From contig NZ_JAUSXO010000001.1 of NCBI RefSeq assembly GCF_030816075.1, forward strand, positions 3,100,001 through 3,164,000: a stretch of 64,000 bases of DNA, read 5' to 3'. A model generated the notes under the pieces. That model searched no databases. It saw only the letters and a list, made by a program, of their open reading frames with translations, and was not told where the DNA came from. How positions within the stretch are numbered: position 1 is the first letter of the stretch; each line of letters opens with the position of its first letter. The DNA is from Arthrobacter agilis. Lineage in GTDB: Bacteria; Actinomycetota; Actinomycetes; Actinomycetales; Micrococcaceae. Shown here piece by piece: positions 23,813-32,862 of this stretch. A program made the position numbers and the translations under genes.

Positions 23813-25029
23813 CAGGCGTGCTTCCCTTCATCGGCGAACCCGGCTTCGTACTGCTGGAAGAACCGCAGCTCCTCCTGGATCAGCGGGTGCGGTTCGGCGT
23901 AGACCGCGGCGAAGCGGTCGGCGAGGTCGGGGGACGTCATGGCCAGGACGGCCCGGCGGAGGTCCGTGGCCATGGTGGCGGCCTCGGCGCCGAGGCCGTC
24001 GAAGAACGCGTCGTCGGCCAGGCCCGCCGACCGGAGATAGGTCTCGAGGCGGGCCAGCGGATCGCGGGGCTGCCACTCCTGCTCGTCCTGGGAGAGGCGG
24101 TACTTGGTGGGGTCGTCGGCCGTGGTGTGGGCGCTCATCCGGTACGTGTAGGCCTCGATCAGCACCGGGCCCCTGCCGGAGCGGGCGTGCTCGAGCGCCC
24201 AGCGCGTGACGGCCTCGACGGCGACGACGTCATTGCCGTCCACGCGGACACCGGGGAAGCCGTAGCCCTCGGCCCGCTGGGCGAGGGGCACCTTCGCCTG
24301 CACGCTCGACGGGACCGAGATGGCCCACTGGTTGTTCTGGCAGAAGAACACCACGGGGGCGTTGAAGGACGCGGCGAACACCATCGACTCGTGGACGTCG
24401 CCCTCCGAGCTCGCACCGTCGCCGAAGTACGCGACGGACGCGCCCGGGGGCAGCGACGGGTCGGCGAGCTGGTCGCGCTGCAGGCCCATGGCGTAGCCGA
24501 CGGCGTGCAGGGACTGCGCGGCGAGCACGAGCGTGTACAGGTGGAAGTTCCGCTCGCGGGGATCCCAGCCGCCGTTCGTCACGCCCCTGAACAGGCGGAG
24601 GATCTCGGAGAGCTCGACGCCGCGGGTCAGGGCCACGCCGTGCTCCCGGTAGGTGGGGAACGCGTAGTCCTGCGGGGCGAGCGCACGGCCGGAGCCGATC
24701 TGCGCGGCCTCCTGCCCGGTGAGCGGGACCCAGAGGGCGAGTTGGCCCTGGCGCTGCAGGGCCGTGGATTCCTGGTCGAAGCGGCGGATCAGGAACATGT
24801 CGCGGTACAGCGATCGCAGGTGGTCGGCGTCGTCGACGGCGAGGTACGGCGAGAAGTCAACCTGCTCGCCGGCGATCCGCGCGCTGAGGCCGCGGGCCAT
24901 CGTCCCGTCGGGGGCGAGGACCTGCAGTGCCGTCACACCGGGTTCCGGGCGGTCGGGATCCACGGGATGCGTGGCGCGCACGACTTCCTCGACCTCGAAT
25001 TCCGCTGCCGGCAATCGACTGCTGTTCAT
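23812..25029 (-). CDS. bkdA: Branched-chain 2-oxoacid dehydrogenase E1 alpha subunit
   Basis: A 405-residue protein, the first gene of the operon. The thiamine-diphosphate motif runs from GDGASSEGDVHESMVFAAS to FCQNNQWAISVP. The upstream segments FLIRRFDQESTALQRQGQ and GQEAAQIGSG fit E1 alpha of the branched-chain type. The conserved Ser/Tyr loop YRMSAHTTADDPTKYR lies before the C-terminus and matches the phosphorylation-loop region of the mammalian homologue. GAGGAG lies six bases before ATG 25029. The promoter region (25048-25081) holds two overlapping inverted repeats that could bind an Lrp/AsnC-type BkdR. Confidence 0.94.
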   Translation of the reverse strand: MNSSRLPAAEFEVEEVVRATHPVDPDRPEPGVTALQVLAPDGTMARGLSARIAGEQVDFSPYLAVDDADHLRSLYRDMFLIRRFDQESTALQRQGQLALWVPLTGQEAAQIGSGRALAPQDYAFPTYREHGVALTRGVELSEILRLFRGVTNGGWDPRERNFHLYTLVLAAQSLHAVGYAMGLQRDQLADPSLPPGASVAYFGDGASSEGDVHESMVFAASFNAPVVFFCQNNQWAISVPSSVQAKVPLAQRAEGYGFPGVRVDGNDVVAVEAVTRWALEHARSGRGPVLIEAYTYRMSAHTTADDPTKYRLSQDEQEWQPRDPLARLETYLRSAGLADDAFFDGLGAEAATMATDLRRAVLAMTSPDLADRFAAVYAEPHPLIQEELRFFQQYEAGFADEGKHA

Positions 25030-25047
25030 CCCTGCTCCTCACCCGGC

Positions 25048-25081
25048 ACTATACATTCCGCAAGAAGAATGTTTTGCGTAA
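25048..25081 (-). promoter_or_regulatory. bkd operon promoter with overlapping inverted repeats
   Basis: On the minus strand, TATAGT (25053-25048) is a good -10 placed about 20 bp before the start codon. Upstream, ACATTC/GAATGT (25053-25072, 8-bp centre) and TTCCGCAA/TTGCGTAA (25056-25081, one mismatch) form overlapping dyads in an AT-rich stretch. There is no good -35, which suggests activation, for example by an Lrp-type regulator. None is encoded nearby. Confidence 0.5.
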
Positions 25082-25174
25082 GTCATACACCGGGGAACAT
25101 ATCTCCCGGCGGCATCTTGACCAAGCCTAGTCAGCGCGCACGCGTGGGCCTATTTAAGACGGCATCAGCCCGCG

Positions 25175-26335
25175 TCACCACGCCGCGGGACGGTGGCTGT
25201 ACTCTCCGCACAACTCGAGAAACCGGCTGTTCGCCGCCTCCTCCCCGATGGAGACGCGGACCCCCTCGGTACCGAAGGCCCTGACCGACAGGGCACGCTC
25301 CCCGGCCTTCGCGGCGAAGTCCTGGGTGTGCTCGCCGAGGGACAGCCACACGAAGTTCCCCTGCGCCTCGGGGATGGTCCAGCCCAGGTCCCGCAGGCCG
25401 TCGACCACCCGGGTCCGCTCATCGACGATGGACTGCACCCTGGCCTCGACCTCGTCGATGTGCCGGAGCGATGTCACGGCGGCGTGCTCGGCGACCTGGG
25501 ACACGGCGAACGGCACCGCGCTGACCCTCAGGTGCTCGGTGAGCCCCTGCTGGGCCACGGAATACCCCACCCGCAGGCCTGCGAGTCCGTGGGCCTTCGA
25601 GAAGGTGCGGAGGACGATCACGTTCGGGTGGTCCCGGTAGAGCGCGATCCCGTCGACGGCGTCGGCGTCCCGGACGAACTCCTGGTAGGCCTCGTCGATC
25701 ACGACGACGACATGCGCAGGCACGTTCGCGAGGAAGCCGACCACCTCGTCCCGCGTGAGGATCGGGCCCGTGGGGTTGTTGGGCGTGCAGAGCAGGACCA
25801 CGCGTGTGCGGTCCGTGATGGCCCGTGCCATGGCCTCGAGGTCGTGCCGCCCGTCGGCCCGGACCGGGACCTGCACGCCTGCGGCACCGGCGAGGCCCAC
25901 GCTGATGGGATAGGCCTCGAAGGAACGCCAGGCGTAGACCACCTCGTCGGGTGCGTCGAAGTCGTTCTGCCCGGCGAAGGTGGCGAGGATCTGGTTCAGG
26001 GCGCCGAGGCTGCCCGCCCCGGTCACGATGTCGGTGGGGGGCACGCCCAGGTACGCGGCCAGTTCGGTCCGCAGGGCCGTCGTCAGGGGGTCCGGGTAGC
26101 GGTTGATCGAGGTCTCGGCAGCGATCGCCTCGAGTACCGCGGGAAGGGGCGGCAACGGATTCTCGTTGGAGGAGAGCTTGAAGCTCTCCAACCCCTCGAC
26201 CACGACGGGAGGCTTGCCGGCCGCGTAGCGCGGGAGCTTCCCGAGGACACCGCGCGGCCGGATGCCGGGTTCGTTGCGGGGGTCCGCGTGTGCGGGGTCT
26301 GAAGGCGTTGCCGGAAGGTCATCGATCGACGTCAT
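25175..26335 (-). CDS. hisC: Histidinol-phosphate aminotransferase-like PLP enzyme
   Basis: A 386-residue class-II aminotransferase. Motifs: KLSSNENPLPPLPAV, ITAG-type GAGSLGALNQ at 106-115, CTPNNPTG at 183-190, IDEAYQEF, and the PLP lysine Lys247 in RTFSKAHGLAGLRVGY. These fit HisC (imidazole-acetol phosphate transamination in histidine synthesis) and its close paralogue used for aromatic amino acids in actinobacteria (pat/hisC2). No other his genes are nearby, and the position upstream of bkd favours the paralogue. It is 145 bp from bkdA with a separate promoter between them. Confidence 0.88.
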   Translation of the reverse strand: MTSIDDLPATPSDPAHADPRNEPGIRPRGVLGKLPRYAAGKPPVVVEGLESFKLSSNENPLPPLPAVLEAIAAETSINRYPDPLTTALRTELAAYLGVPPTDIVTGAGSLGALNQILATFAGQNDFDAPDEVVYAWRSFEAYPISVGLAGAAGVQVPVRADGRHDLEAMARAITDRTRVVLLCTPNNPTGPILTRDEVVGFLANVPAHVVVVIDEAYQEFVRDADAVDGIALYRDHPNVIVLRTFSKAHGLAGLRVGYSVAQQGLTEHLRVSAVPFAVSQVAEHAAVTSLRHIDEVEARVQSIVDERTRVVDGLRDLGWTIPEAQGNFVWLSLGEHTQDFAAKAGERALSVRAFGTEGVRVSIGEEAANSRFLELCGEYSHRPAAW

Positions 26336-26339
26336 GGGC

Positions 26340-27615
26340 TTAGCCTAGACCCGCCGCCCCGGGCCTGCGGGGGCTCCCCGGCTCCCCGGTCCGGGCCTGG
26401 GCAGGGCGCCGGCTGGCCGTGAAGGAGTAGCGGCGGGCCGTCCCGGACGCCGCCGCCGTGGCCAGCAGGGCCGCCGCCGGCGCCAGGGACGGGGCATCGC
26501 TCGCGTCCACGAGCCGCGCCCCGACCGCGTAGTTGTCCAGTGCGTGGGCGGGTCCGGGGCCCCCGGGCGCGGGCGGGCCGTCATCCCGGCGACCGGGGCC
26601 CGGTACCGGGGTGTCGAGCACGACGGTGGTCCGGTGACGGCCGTCGCCGTTGGGCAGCGCGTCGAGCCGCGGCACCATGTCGTCGTGGTGCTCGAGATAG
26701 AGGTATTCGCCCGCCCCCGCTGCCTGCATCCCCGTGGGCGAGCCGACGGTCAGGACCAGCTGGACGTCGAACCGCTCCCCCACTGCGCCCGAACCGGCCA
26801 GGTTCACGGCGTGGAGACCGCCCTGGCTGTACCCCGCGACGATGAGGGCGTCCCCGTCCCGGGCGCCCGCCCGGTCGAGGGCCTCCAGCACGGCGGCATC
26901 GGTGTACCGGCTGTCCTCCCCGACGGCCTCCGCGATCCCGCCCGCGTCGAACGGATTGCTGCCGGGCCCGCGGCCGCCTCCCGCCTGCGTGCCAGGGAGG
27001 GCGACGACGAAGACGGGGTCCGCGGGCGTACCCGCCCGGAGCACCTCGAACGTCCCCGGGTCCTCGGCCTCGACGGTGGCGAGGCGATCGAGGACTCCCG
27101 CGACCGTGCCGTCGAAGGCGACCACCGCGCCCACGTCTCCGGCCCGCACCTGGACAGGACCGACGTCCAGCAGTCCCCTGGCGACGGCTTCCCGGGCGAG
27201 GGCCCGCGCCAGCACCGCATTCCGGGTGCGGGCGGCCTCGGTGGCCGCGACGGCCACGCCGTCGGCCACCTGGTAGGCCCGCAGGCTCGCACTCAACCGG
27301 TCCCGGGTGGAGGACAGGGCCCGCCCGTCGGCCAGTGCCGACGCCCAGGCGGCGTCGAGGTGCGCGAGGGCCGCCTGGTAGGACGGTCCCGCCACACCCC
27401 CGGGCGGCTGGAGGTGGAGGATCCGCCAGGGCAGCTCGGCGAGGTCGCGGTCGAGGTAGGTGAGGGCGACGGCGATGTCCCCCGGTGTCGGCGGCGAGGA
27501 GCGCCAGCACCCGCACCGCCTCGTCGAGTTCCTCCCACTGGAACCGTATGCCGCCCACGCCGCCGCGGATGGTCAGCGGGCCGTCGTCGCCCTCCACCGG
27601 GCGGAGGCCGTCCAT
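26340..27615 (-). pseudogene. Alpha/beta-hydrolase paired with an ESX-like protein, frameshifted
   Basis: Two frames combine to a 424-residue protein. The first about 45 residues (MDGLRPVEGDDGPLTI...RVLALLAADTG) start at ATG 27615, which overlaps the stop of the WXG100-like gene (TGATG). The frame breaks in the C5 run at 27479-27483. Deleting one base restores TGDIAVALTYLDRDLAELPWRIL and joins the long C-terminal frame. That part has helical ESX-like residues (about 60-130), then a hydrolase core with FVVALPGTQ, VAGYSQGGLHAVNLA (lipase-type Ser elbow), TVGSPTG and LEHHDDMVPRLD. The tail is Pro/Gly/Arg-rich. It looks like a type VII-linked lipase-like protein. Whether it is dead or miscalled cannot be told here. 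Confidence 0.75.
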
Positions 27616-27911
27616 CAGGAGCCCGCCCACCCCGGCAGGAACTCCGCCTCACCGAGGAGCCGACCGTAGACGCCGAGGTCGGCCGCCGCCGCGTCGAGCA
27701 GGTCGATGGTCCGGGACAGCTCTGTGCAGCGCTCGGAGAGGTAGGCCCTGAAGGCCGAGCCGGCGGGCGACTCCCAGGAGAGCAGGGACACCGCCAGCGC
27801 GTGCCGGCGGACACCGTCGAGCTGCTCCGCGTGCCCCCGGAGGGCGGCCTCCATCGCCGCGACCTGCAGGCTCGGAGCACCGGGCCCTGCACCGCCTGGT
27901 CCGCCGTCCAT
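27615..27911 (-). CDS. WXG100/ESX-like small helical protein
   Basis: A 98-residue mostly helical protein. SWESPAGSAF (W46 to G51) in the loop between two helices resembles the WxG turn of ESX/WXG100 type VII secretion substrates, with W-x-S-P-x-G rather than the strict WxG. Length and helix-turn-helix hairpin layout also fit. The stop overlaps the start of the hydrolase gene, so the two are translationally coupled, as seen for ESX-like chaperone/effector pairs. No type VII secretion ATPase (EccC/EssC) is in the window. Secretion is inference. Confidence 0.68.
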   Translation of the reverse strand: MDGGPGGAGPGAPSLQVAAMEAALRGHAEQLDGVRRHALAVSLLSWESPAGSAFRAYLSERCTELSRTIDLLDAAAADLGVYGRLLGEAEFLPGWAGS

Positions 27912-28024
27912 GTCCGTCCCCCTTCCTGGCGTCCCTCCACGCTAGGAAGGGGACGCGCTCGGGGCGGCGGGGCCGGCCGGTATGTGGACAGCGGCGGCCC
28001 CCGATGCCGTGAAAGGATGGGGGC

Positions 28025-29455
28025 ATGGCTGACTCCGCACTCCCCCGGGTTGAATTCGCTGCACTGTCCCGAGAAGAGGGGACGGCGCTGACCCTCGGCC
28101 CGCTCGACGGCCGGTACCGGGAGGCGGTCGCCCCGCTCATCGATTTCCTGTCCGAGGCGGCGCTCAACCGGGACCGCGTGCACGTCGAGGTCGAGTGGCT
28201 GATCCACCTCACGCGCAACGCCGTCCTCCCCGGGACGGAACCGCTCACCGCGGAGCAGGAGGCGGGCCTCAGGGCCGTCGTCACGTCCTTCGACGCCGGT
28301 TCCGTGGCCGAACTCGGTGAGATCGAGGCCGTCACCGTCCACGACGTGAAAGCTGTGGAGTACTACATCGGGCGGCGCCTGGAGGGCCTGGGCATCGCCC
28401 GCCTGAAGCCCCTCGTCCACTTCGGCTGCACCTCCGAGGACATCAACAACCTCTCCTACGCCCTCGGGATCAAGGGCGCCGTCCTCGACACCTGGCTCCC
28501 TGCCGCACGCAGCCTCGTCGCCGCCATCGGGGACCTGGCCCGGTCCACGAGGGACACCCCGATGCTGTCCCGCACCCACGGTCAGCCCGCCACGCCCACC
28601 ACGCTGGGCAAGGAGATGGCCGTCGTCGCGCACCGCCTGACCCGGCAGCTCGAGCGCGTCGCCGCGACGGAGTTCCTCGGCAAGATCAACGGGGCCACCG
28701 GGACGTACGCCGCCCACTACGCCTCGGCCCCCCAGGCCGACTGGCAGGACGTCTCCCGGTCCTTCGTGGAGGGCCTCGGTCTGTCCTGGAACCCCCTGAC
28801 CACCCAGATCGAATCGCACGACTGGCAGGCGGAGCTGTACTCCGACGTCGCCCGTTTCAACCGGATCCTGCACAACTTCTGCACCGACGTGTGGAGCTAC
28901 ATCTCCATCGGGTACTTCGCCCAGATCCCCGTGGCGGGGGCGACGGGCTCCTCGACGATGCCCCACAAGGTCAACCCCATCCGCTTCGAGAACGCGGAGG
29001 CCAACCTCGAGATCTCCTCGGCCCTCCTCGACGTCCTGGCATCCACCCTCGTGACCTCGCGCTGGCAGCGGGACCTGACGGACTCGTCGAGCCAGCGCAA
29101 CATCGGCGTGGCCCTCGGGCACTCGCTGCTCGCCATCTCGAACGTCGCGAAGGGCCTCGCCCGGCTCGACGTGGCGGAGGACGTCCTCGCGGCCGACCTC
29201 GACGGGAACTGGGAGGTCCTCGGTGAGGCCGTGCAGATGGTCATGCGGGCAGAGGCGATCGCGGGCGTGCCCGGCCTCGACGACCCGTACGAGCGGCTCA
29301 AGGAACTGACCCGCGGCCACCGGGTGGACGCGGACCGTATGCGGGAGTTCGTCGGCAGCCTCGGCCTCAGCGACGAGGCGGAGCAGCGCCTGCTCGCCCT
29401 GTCGCCCGCACGCTACACCGGCATCGCGGCCCGCCTCGTGGACCACCTCGGCTGA
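28025..29455 (+). CDS. purB: Adenylosuccinate lyase
   Basis: A 476-residue enzyme of the fumarase/aspartase superfamily. It acts twice in purine synthesis, splitting SAICAR and adenylosuccinate to release fumarate. Signature stretches: LGPLDGRYREAVAPL at the start, EIEAVTVHDVKAVEYYI, HFGCTSEDINNLSYAL, SRTHGQPATPTTLGKEMA, and the superfamily signature GSSTMPHKVNPIRFENAE. The long form with these motifs is the E. coli PurB type rather than the shorter Bacillus type. AAAGG precedes the start. It is monocistronic in appearance. Confidence 0.97.
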   Translation: MADSALPRVEFAALSREEGTALTLGPLDGRYREAVAPLIDFLSEAALNRDRVHVEVEWLIHLTRNAVLPGTEPLTAEQEAGLRAVVTSFDAGSVAELGEIEAVTVHDVKAVEYYIGRRLEGLGIARLKPLVHFGCTSEDINNLSYALGIKGAVLDTWLPAARSLVAAIGDLARSTRDTPMLSRTHGQPATPTTLGKEMAVVAHRLTRQLERVAATEFLGKINGATGTYAAHYASAPQADWQDVSRSFVEGLGLSWNPLTTQIESHDWQAELYSDVARFNRILHNFCTDVWSYISIGYFAQIPVAGATGSSTMPHKVNPIRFENAEANLEISSALLDVLASTLVTSRWQRDLTDSSSQRNIGVALGHSLLAISNVAKGLARLDVAEDVLAADLDGNWEVLGEAVQMVMRAEAIAGVPGLDDPYERLKELTRGHRVDADRMREFVGSLGLSDEAEQRLLALSPARYTGIAARLVDHLG

Positions 29456-29584
29456 CCCGACCCGGGCCCGGAACGGGCACCGCGCCGGCGCCGAAGAGCG
29501 GCCGGACCGCTAGCACGCCGCGGCCGCCCGCGGACTGCCCGTACCTCCTTGACGCCGTCTCGCCGCGGATAGAACGCTGGATGG

Positions 29585-31027
29585 ATGGAGTGGTGGACCG
29601 GTGTCCTGACGGCGGAGGACTACGAGGTGGGCCGTCAGATCGTGCAGCGCGGCGTGGCCGCCGTGTACCTGATCGCCTTCCTGTCCGCCGTGGCGCAGTT
29701 CCCCGCGCTCCTCGGCGAGAAGGGGCTGATGCCCGTCCCGGTGTTCCTCGAGCGGGCCGGCAAGCGGGCCGGCCCCTCGCTGTTCCACCGGCACTACTCC
29801 GACCGCCTGCTGCTCACCGTCGCCTGGGCGGGCGCGGCCGTCTCCGCCCTGCTGGTCCTCGGGCTCCCGCAGGCCGGACCGCCCTGGGTGCCGCTCGTGG
29901 CGTTCCTCACCATCTGGTGGCTCTACACCTCGATCGTGAACGTGGGCCAGACGTTCTACGGGTTCGGCTGGGAGAGCCTGCTCCTCGAGGCAGGCTTCAT
30001 CGTCGCGTTCCTCGGGTCCGAAGAGGTGGCACCGCCCTTCCTCGTCCTGCTGATGATCCGCTGGCTCGTGTTCCGCCTCGAATTCGGTGCGGGGATGATC
30101 AAGATGCGCGGCGACCGCTCCTGGCGCGACCTGACGGCCCTGTACTACCACCACGAGACGCAGCCCATGCCGAACCCTGCCAGCCGGTTCTTCCACCTCC
30201 TGCCCAAGCCGCTCCACCGCATCGAGGTCGCCGGGAACCACGTCACGCAACTCGCCGTGCCGTTCCTCCTGTTCACCCCGCAGCCGGTCGCGGGCTTCGC
30301 GGCACTGGTGATGATCATCACCCAGGGCTGGCTGGTGCTGTCCGGCAACTTCGCGTGGCTCAATACGCTGACCATCATCCTGGCGTTCGGCGCCGTGCCC
30401 GATGCCTTCTACGAGGCGGTGTTCCCGGCGCTGGACATGTCCGGCGCCTACACGCCGACGCCGCTGTGGTTCACGGTCGTCGTCGTCCTCGCGATGCTGC
30501 TCCTGGCCTACCTGAGCTGGCCGTCGCTGGTGAACCTGTTCGCCCGCCGGCAACTGATGAACGCATCCTTCAACCGCTGGCACCTCGGCAACGCGTACGG
30601 CGCGTTCGGCAGCGTCACGCAGGCCCGCTACGAGGTGATCGTGGAGGGCACGCTCGACGACGTCGGCCCCGGGGCGCAGTGGCGCGAGTACGAGTTCAAG
30701 GGCAAACCGGGGGACCCGTCGCGCATGCCGCGCCAGTTCGCGCCCTACCACCTGCGGCTGGACTGGATGATGTGGTTCCTCGCCCTCGGGTCCGACGGCG
30801 GCTGGTTCACGCCGTTCCTCGTCAGGCTCCTCCGGGCGGACCCGCTGATCCTGAAACTGCTGCGGAAGAACCCGTTCGACGGCGCACGGCCCCGCTATGT
30901 GCGGGCACGGATCTTCCTCTACCGCTTCGCGACGCGGGAGGAGAAGCGGCAGACAGGGCTGTGGTGGATCCGCGAACCGCAGGGCATGCTCGTCCACCCC
31001 GCGTCACTGCGGGCCGAGGTCCCCTGA
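29585..31027 (+). CDS. Lipase maturation factor family membrane protein
   Basis: A 480-residue polytopic membrane protein. The N-terminal half has about eight hydrophobic helices; the C-terminal 150 residues form a soluble domain. LMF1-family hallmarks include QRGVAAVYLIAFLSAVAQFPALLGEKGLMP, WESLLLEAGF, RWLVFRLEFGAGMIKMRGDRSWRDLTALYYHHETQPMPNP, NRWHLGNAYGAFGSVT, WREYEFKGKPGDPSRMPRQFAPYHLRLDWMMWF. In vertebrates LMF1 helps fold dimeric lipases in the ER. The bacterial role is unknown; chaperoning of a secreted or membrane enzyme is only a guess. It is transcribed alone after purB. Confidence 0.9.
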   Translation: MEWWTGVLTAEDYEVGRQIVQRGVAAVYLIAFLSAVAQFPALLGEKGLMPVPVFLERAGKRAGPSLFHRHYSDRLLLTVAWAGAAVSALLVLGLPQAGPPWVPLVAFLTIWWLYTSIVNVGQTFYGFGWESLLLEAGFIVAFLGSEEVAPPFLVLLMIRWLVFRLEFGAGMIKMRGDRSWRDLTALYYHHETQPMPNPASRFFHLLPKPLHRIEVAGNHVTQLAVPFLLFTPQPVAGFAALVMIITQGWLVLSGNFAWLNTLTIILAFGAVPDAFYEAVFPALDMSGAYTPTPLWFTVVVVLAMLLLAYLSWPSLVNLFARRQLMNASFNRWHLGNAYGAFGSVTQARYEVIVEGTLDDVGPGAQWREYEFKGKPGDPSRMPRQFAPYHLRLDWMMWFLALGSDGGWFTPFLVRLLRADPLILKLLRKNPFDGARPRYVRARIFLYRFATREEKRQTGLWWIREPQGMLVHPASLRAEVP

Positions 31028-31052
31028 GGCCTCGCCCTGCCCTGTCGGACCG

Positions 31053-31081
31053 GGTCGGCGATGCACGGGGTGCGGCCGACC
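31053..31081. terminator. Hairpin between convergent LMF and isochorismatase-like genes
   Basis: GGTCGGC (31053-31059) and GCCGACC (31075-31081) are perfect 7-bp arms, with a smaller inner stem GCAC/GTGC. It lies 25 bp after the LMF stop and ends just before the stop of the minus-strand gene. It could serve both directions. Confidence 0.5.
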
Positions 31082-31082
31082 G

Positions 31083-31721
31083 TCAGGCGGGGACGGCCTG
31101 TGCCGCTCCGGCCGCCGCCGAGGTGCCCAGGTCGCTGCCGGGAAGTGCCCGGTCGGCGGTCAGGGCCGCGGTCCAGGCCTCGGTGGTGCCGACGGAGGCC
31201 CAGTTGGAGTTGAGCAGTGCGAGCAGGGTCGTGTGGACCGTCCTGGCGTCGGCGAAACCGGCGTCGTTCGCGATGTTGATCGCGCCGGTGGCGTCGGAGA
31301 GGACTTCCGTGGCGAATCCGAGGCCTTCCGCCTCGACGGCTGATCCGAGGATGCAGTTGTTGGTCATGTAGCCCACCAGGGTGACGGTGTCGACCTCGTT
31401 CTGGTGCAGCCACCCTGCGAGGTCGGTGCCCGCGTAGACGGACCCGTACTGCTTGACGACGCTCTTCCACGCTCCGGTGCGCCGGGTCTCGACCTCGGGG
31501 TGGAGCTCGAATTCGGGGCTGCCCGGAGCGAAGACGGGAGCGCCTTCGCCTGCGGTGTGCTGGATGACGGCGATGGGGATGCCGGCGGCGGTGGCGGCGT
31601 CGATGGCCGCCGTGATCCGCGGCAGGGACTGCTCGTGCGGGGGGTACTGGATCTCGAGGAGACCATCGAAATACTGCTGCTGGACGTCGACGAGAACGAG
31701 GGCGCGGCGGGGGTTGCTCAT
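31083..31721 (-). CDS. Cysteine hydrolase, isochorismatase-like family
   Basis: A 212-residue protein. The catalytic triad of the isochorismatase-like (nicotinamidase) hydrolases is readable: Asp in LVLVDVQQQYF near residue 12, Lys in the KSVVKQYGS segment, and Cys in GYMTNNCILGSAVEAEGLGF. Such enzymes hydrolyse nicotinamide, ureidoacrylate, N-carbamoyl or isochorismate substrates. The substrate is not clear here. A GlxA-type regulator is divergent (start 31854), and such regulator/cysteine-hydrolase pairs are common. AGGAGAA precedes the ATG at 31721. Confidence 0.9.
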   Translation of the reverse strand: MSNPRRALVLVDVQQQYFDGLLEIQYPPHEQSLPRITAAIDAATAAGIPIAVIQHTAGEGAPVFAPGSPEFELHPEVETRRTGAWKSVVKQYGSVYAGTDLAGWLHQNEVDTVTLVGYMTNNCILGSAVEAEGLGFATEVLSDATGAINIANDAGFADARTVHTTLLALLNSNWASVGTTEAWTAALTADRALPGSDLGTSAAAGAAQAVPA

Positions 31722-31853
31722 GGGGCTTCTCCTGGATCGATGGGTGACACACGTCGGGTTGGCGCTGCTTCCATCCTCCCGGGAGCAGCACCGCGCCACC
31801 AGTGGCACGCATGCCTCTGTACGATGGATCCGGGCCACACGGGAGGATGAATC

Positions 31854-32819
31854 GTGCAGATAGCGGTGTATGCCTTCGACGGCGTGACCATGTTCCACCT
31901 GGCGGTCCCGCAGATGGTCTTCGACGAAGTCACGCGGCAGGGTCTCGGAGAGTGGACGACCAGGCTGTTCTCCGACCGTCCCGGCTCGATCCGCACGGCC
32001 GAGGGCTACCGGCTGGCCGGGATCGAAGGTCCCGGGATCGCGGCGGAGGCGGATGTCGTGGTGGTCCCCTCCTGGTTCGAGGACGGGCGCGAGCCGGGCG
32101 ACACCCTGCGGGCCGTGCTGCAGGCTGCGCACCAGCAGAAGGTGACAGTCCTGGGCCTGTGTCTTGGTGCGATCGCCCTGGCGGACGCCGGCCTGTTGAC
32201 CGGCCGGCAGGCCGTCACGCACTGGCAGGCCTTTCCCGCCCTGGCGGAGCGGCACCCGGACATCCTCCTCGACCGCTCCGTCCTGTACATCGACCACGGG
32301 GACGTCATGACGTCGGCGGGCACTGCCTCGGGCCTGGATGCCTGCCTGCATGTTGTCAGGGACCGCCTCGGGGCCGACGCGGCGAACACGGTGGCCCGCA
32401 GTCTCGTCATCGCACCCCACCGCGAGGGCGGACAGGCACAGTACATCGAGCAGCCGGTGTCCCAGCGGTCCACCGACGACCCGATCGCGACCCTGCTCGA
32501 GTGGACACTGGGCAATCTGCGCGAGCCGCTCACCGTCGACCGCCTCGCGGAACAGGCGCACATGAGCCGCCGCACGTTCGTCCGCGCCTTCCGGGCCTCC
32601 ACGGGGACGACACCCTCCGCCTGGCTACGGTCGCGGCGGCTCGACGCCGCCCGTCGCCTGCTGGAGACCACGGACCGGTCGATCGATCAGATCGCCACGG
32701 ACTGCGGGTTCGGCAACGCCGTCACCCTCCGCCAGGGCTTCGCAGCCGCCTTCTCCACCACGCCGACCGGTTACAGGCGACGCTTCGACGCCCGACCCGC
32801 CACGCCACCCCTCGACTGA
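31854..32819 (+). CDS. GlxA-type transcriptional regulator (DJ-1/PfpI plus AraC domains)
   Basis: A 321-residue protein with a GTG start and GGAGGA six bases upstream. The N-terminal 170 residues are a DJ-1/PfpI glutamine-amidotransferase-like domain, with VLGLCLGAIALADAGLL carrying the nucleophile-elbow Cys. The C-terminal 100 residues are an AraC DNA-binding domain with two HTHs (VDRLAEQAHMSRRTFVRAFRASTGTTPSAWL and IATDCGFGNAVTLRQGF). This is the GlxA/FtrA regulator family. It is divergent from the cysteine hydrolase, its likely target. The effector is unknown. Confidence 0.93.
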   Translation: MQIAVYAFDGVTMFHLAVPQMVFDEVTRQGLGEWTTRLFSDRPGSIRTAEGYRLAGIEGPGIAAEADVVVVPSWFEDGREPGDTLRAVLQAAHQQKVTVLGLCLGAIALADAGLLTGRQAVTHWQAFPALAERHPDILLDRSVLYIDHGDVMTSAGTASGLDACLHVVRDRLGADAANTVARSLVIAPHREGGQAQYIEQPVSQRSTDDPIATLLEWTLGNLREPLTVDRLAEQAHMSRRTFVRAFRASTGTTPSAWLRSRRLDAARRLLETTDRSIDQIATDCGFGNAVTLRQGFAAAFSTTPTGYRRRFDARPATPPLD

Positions 32820-32862
32820 CACCAGGCGCGAGCGCGCACCCGGTCCGGCAGCCCGGCCCGCA

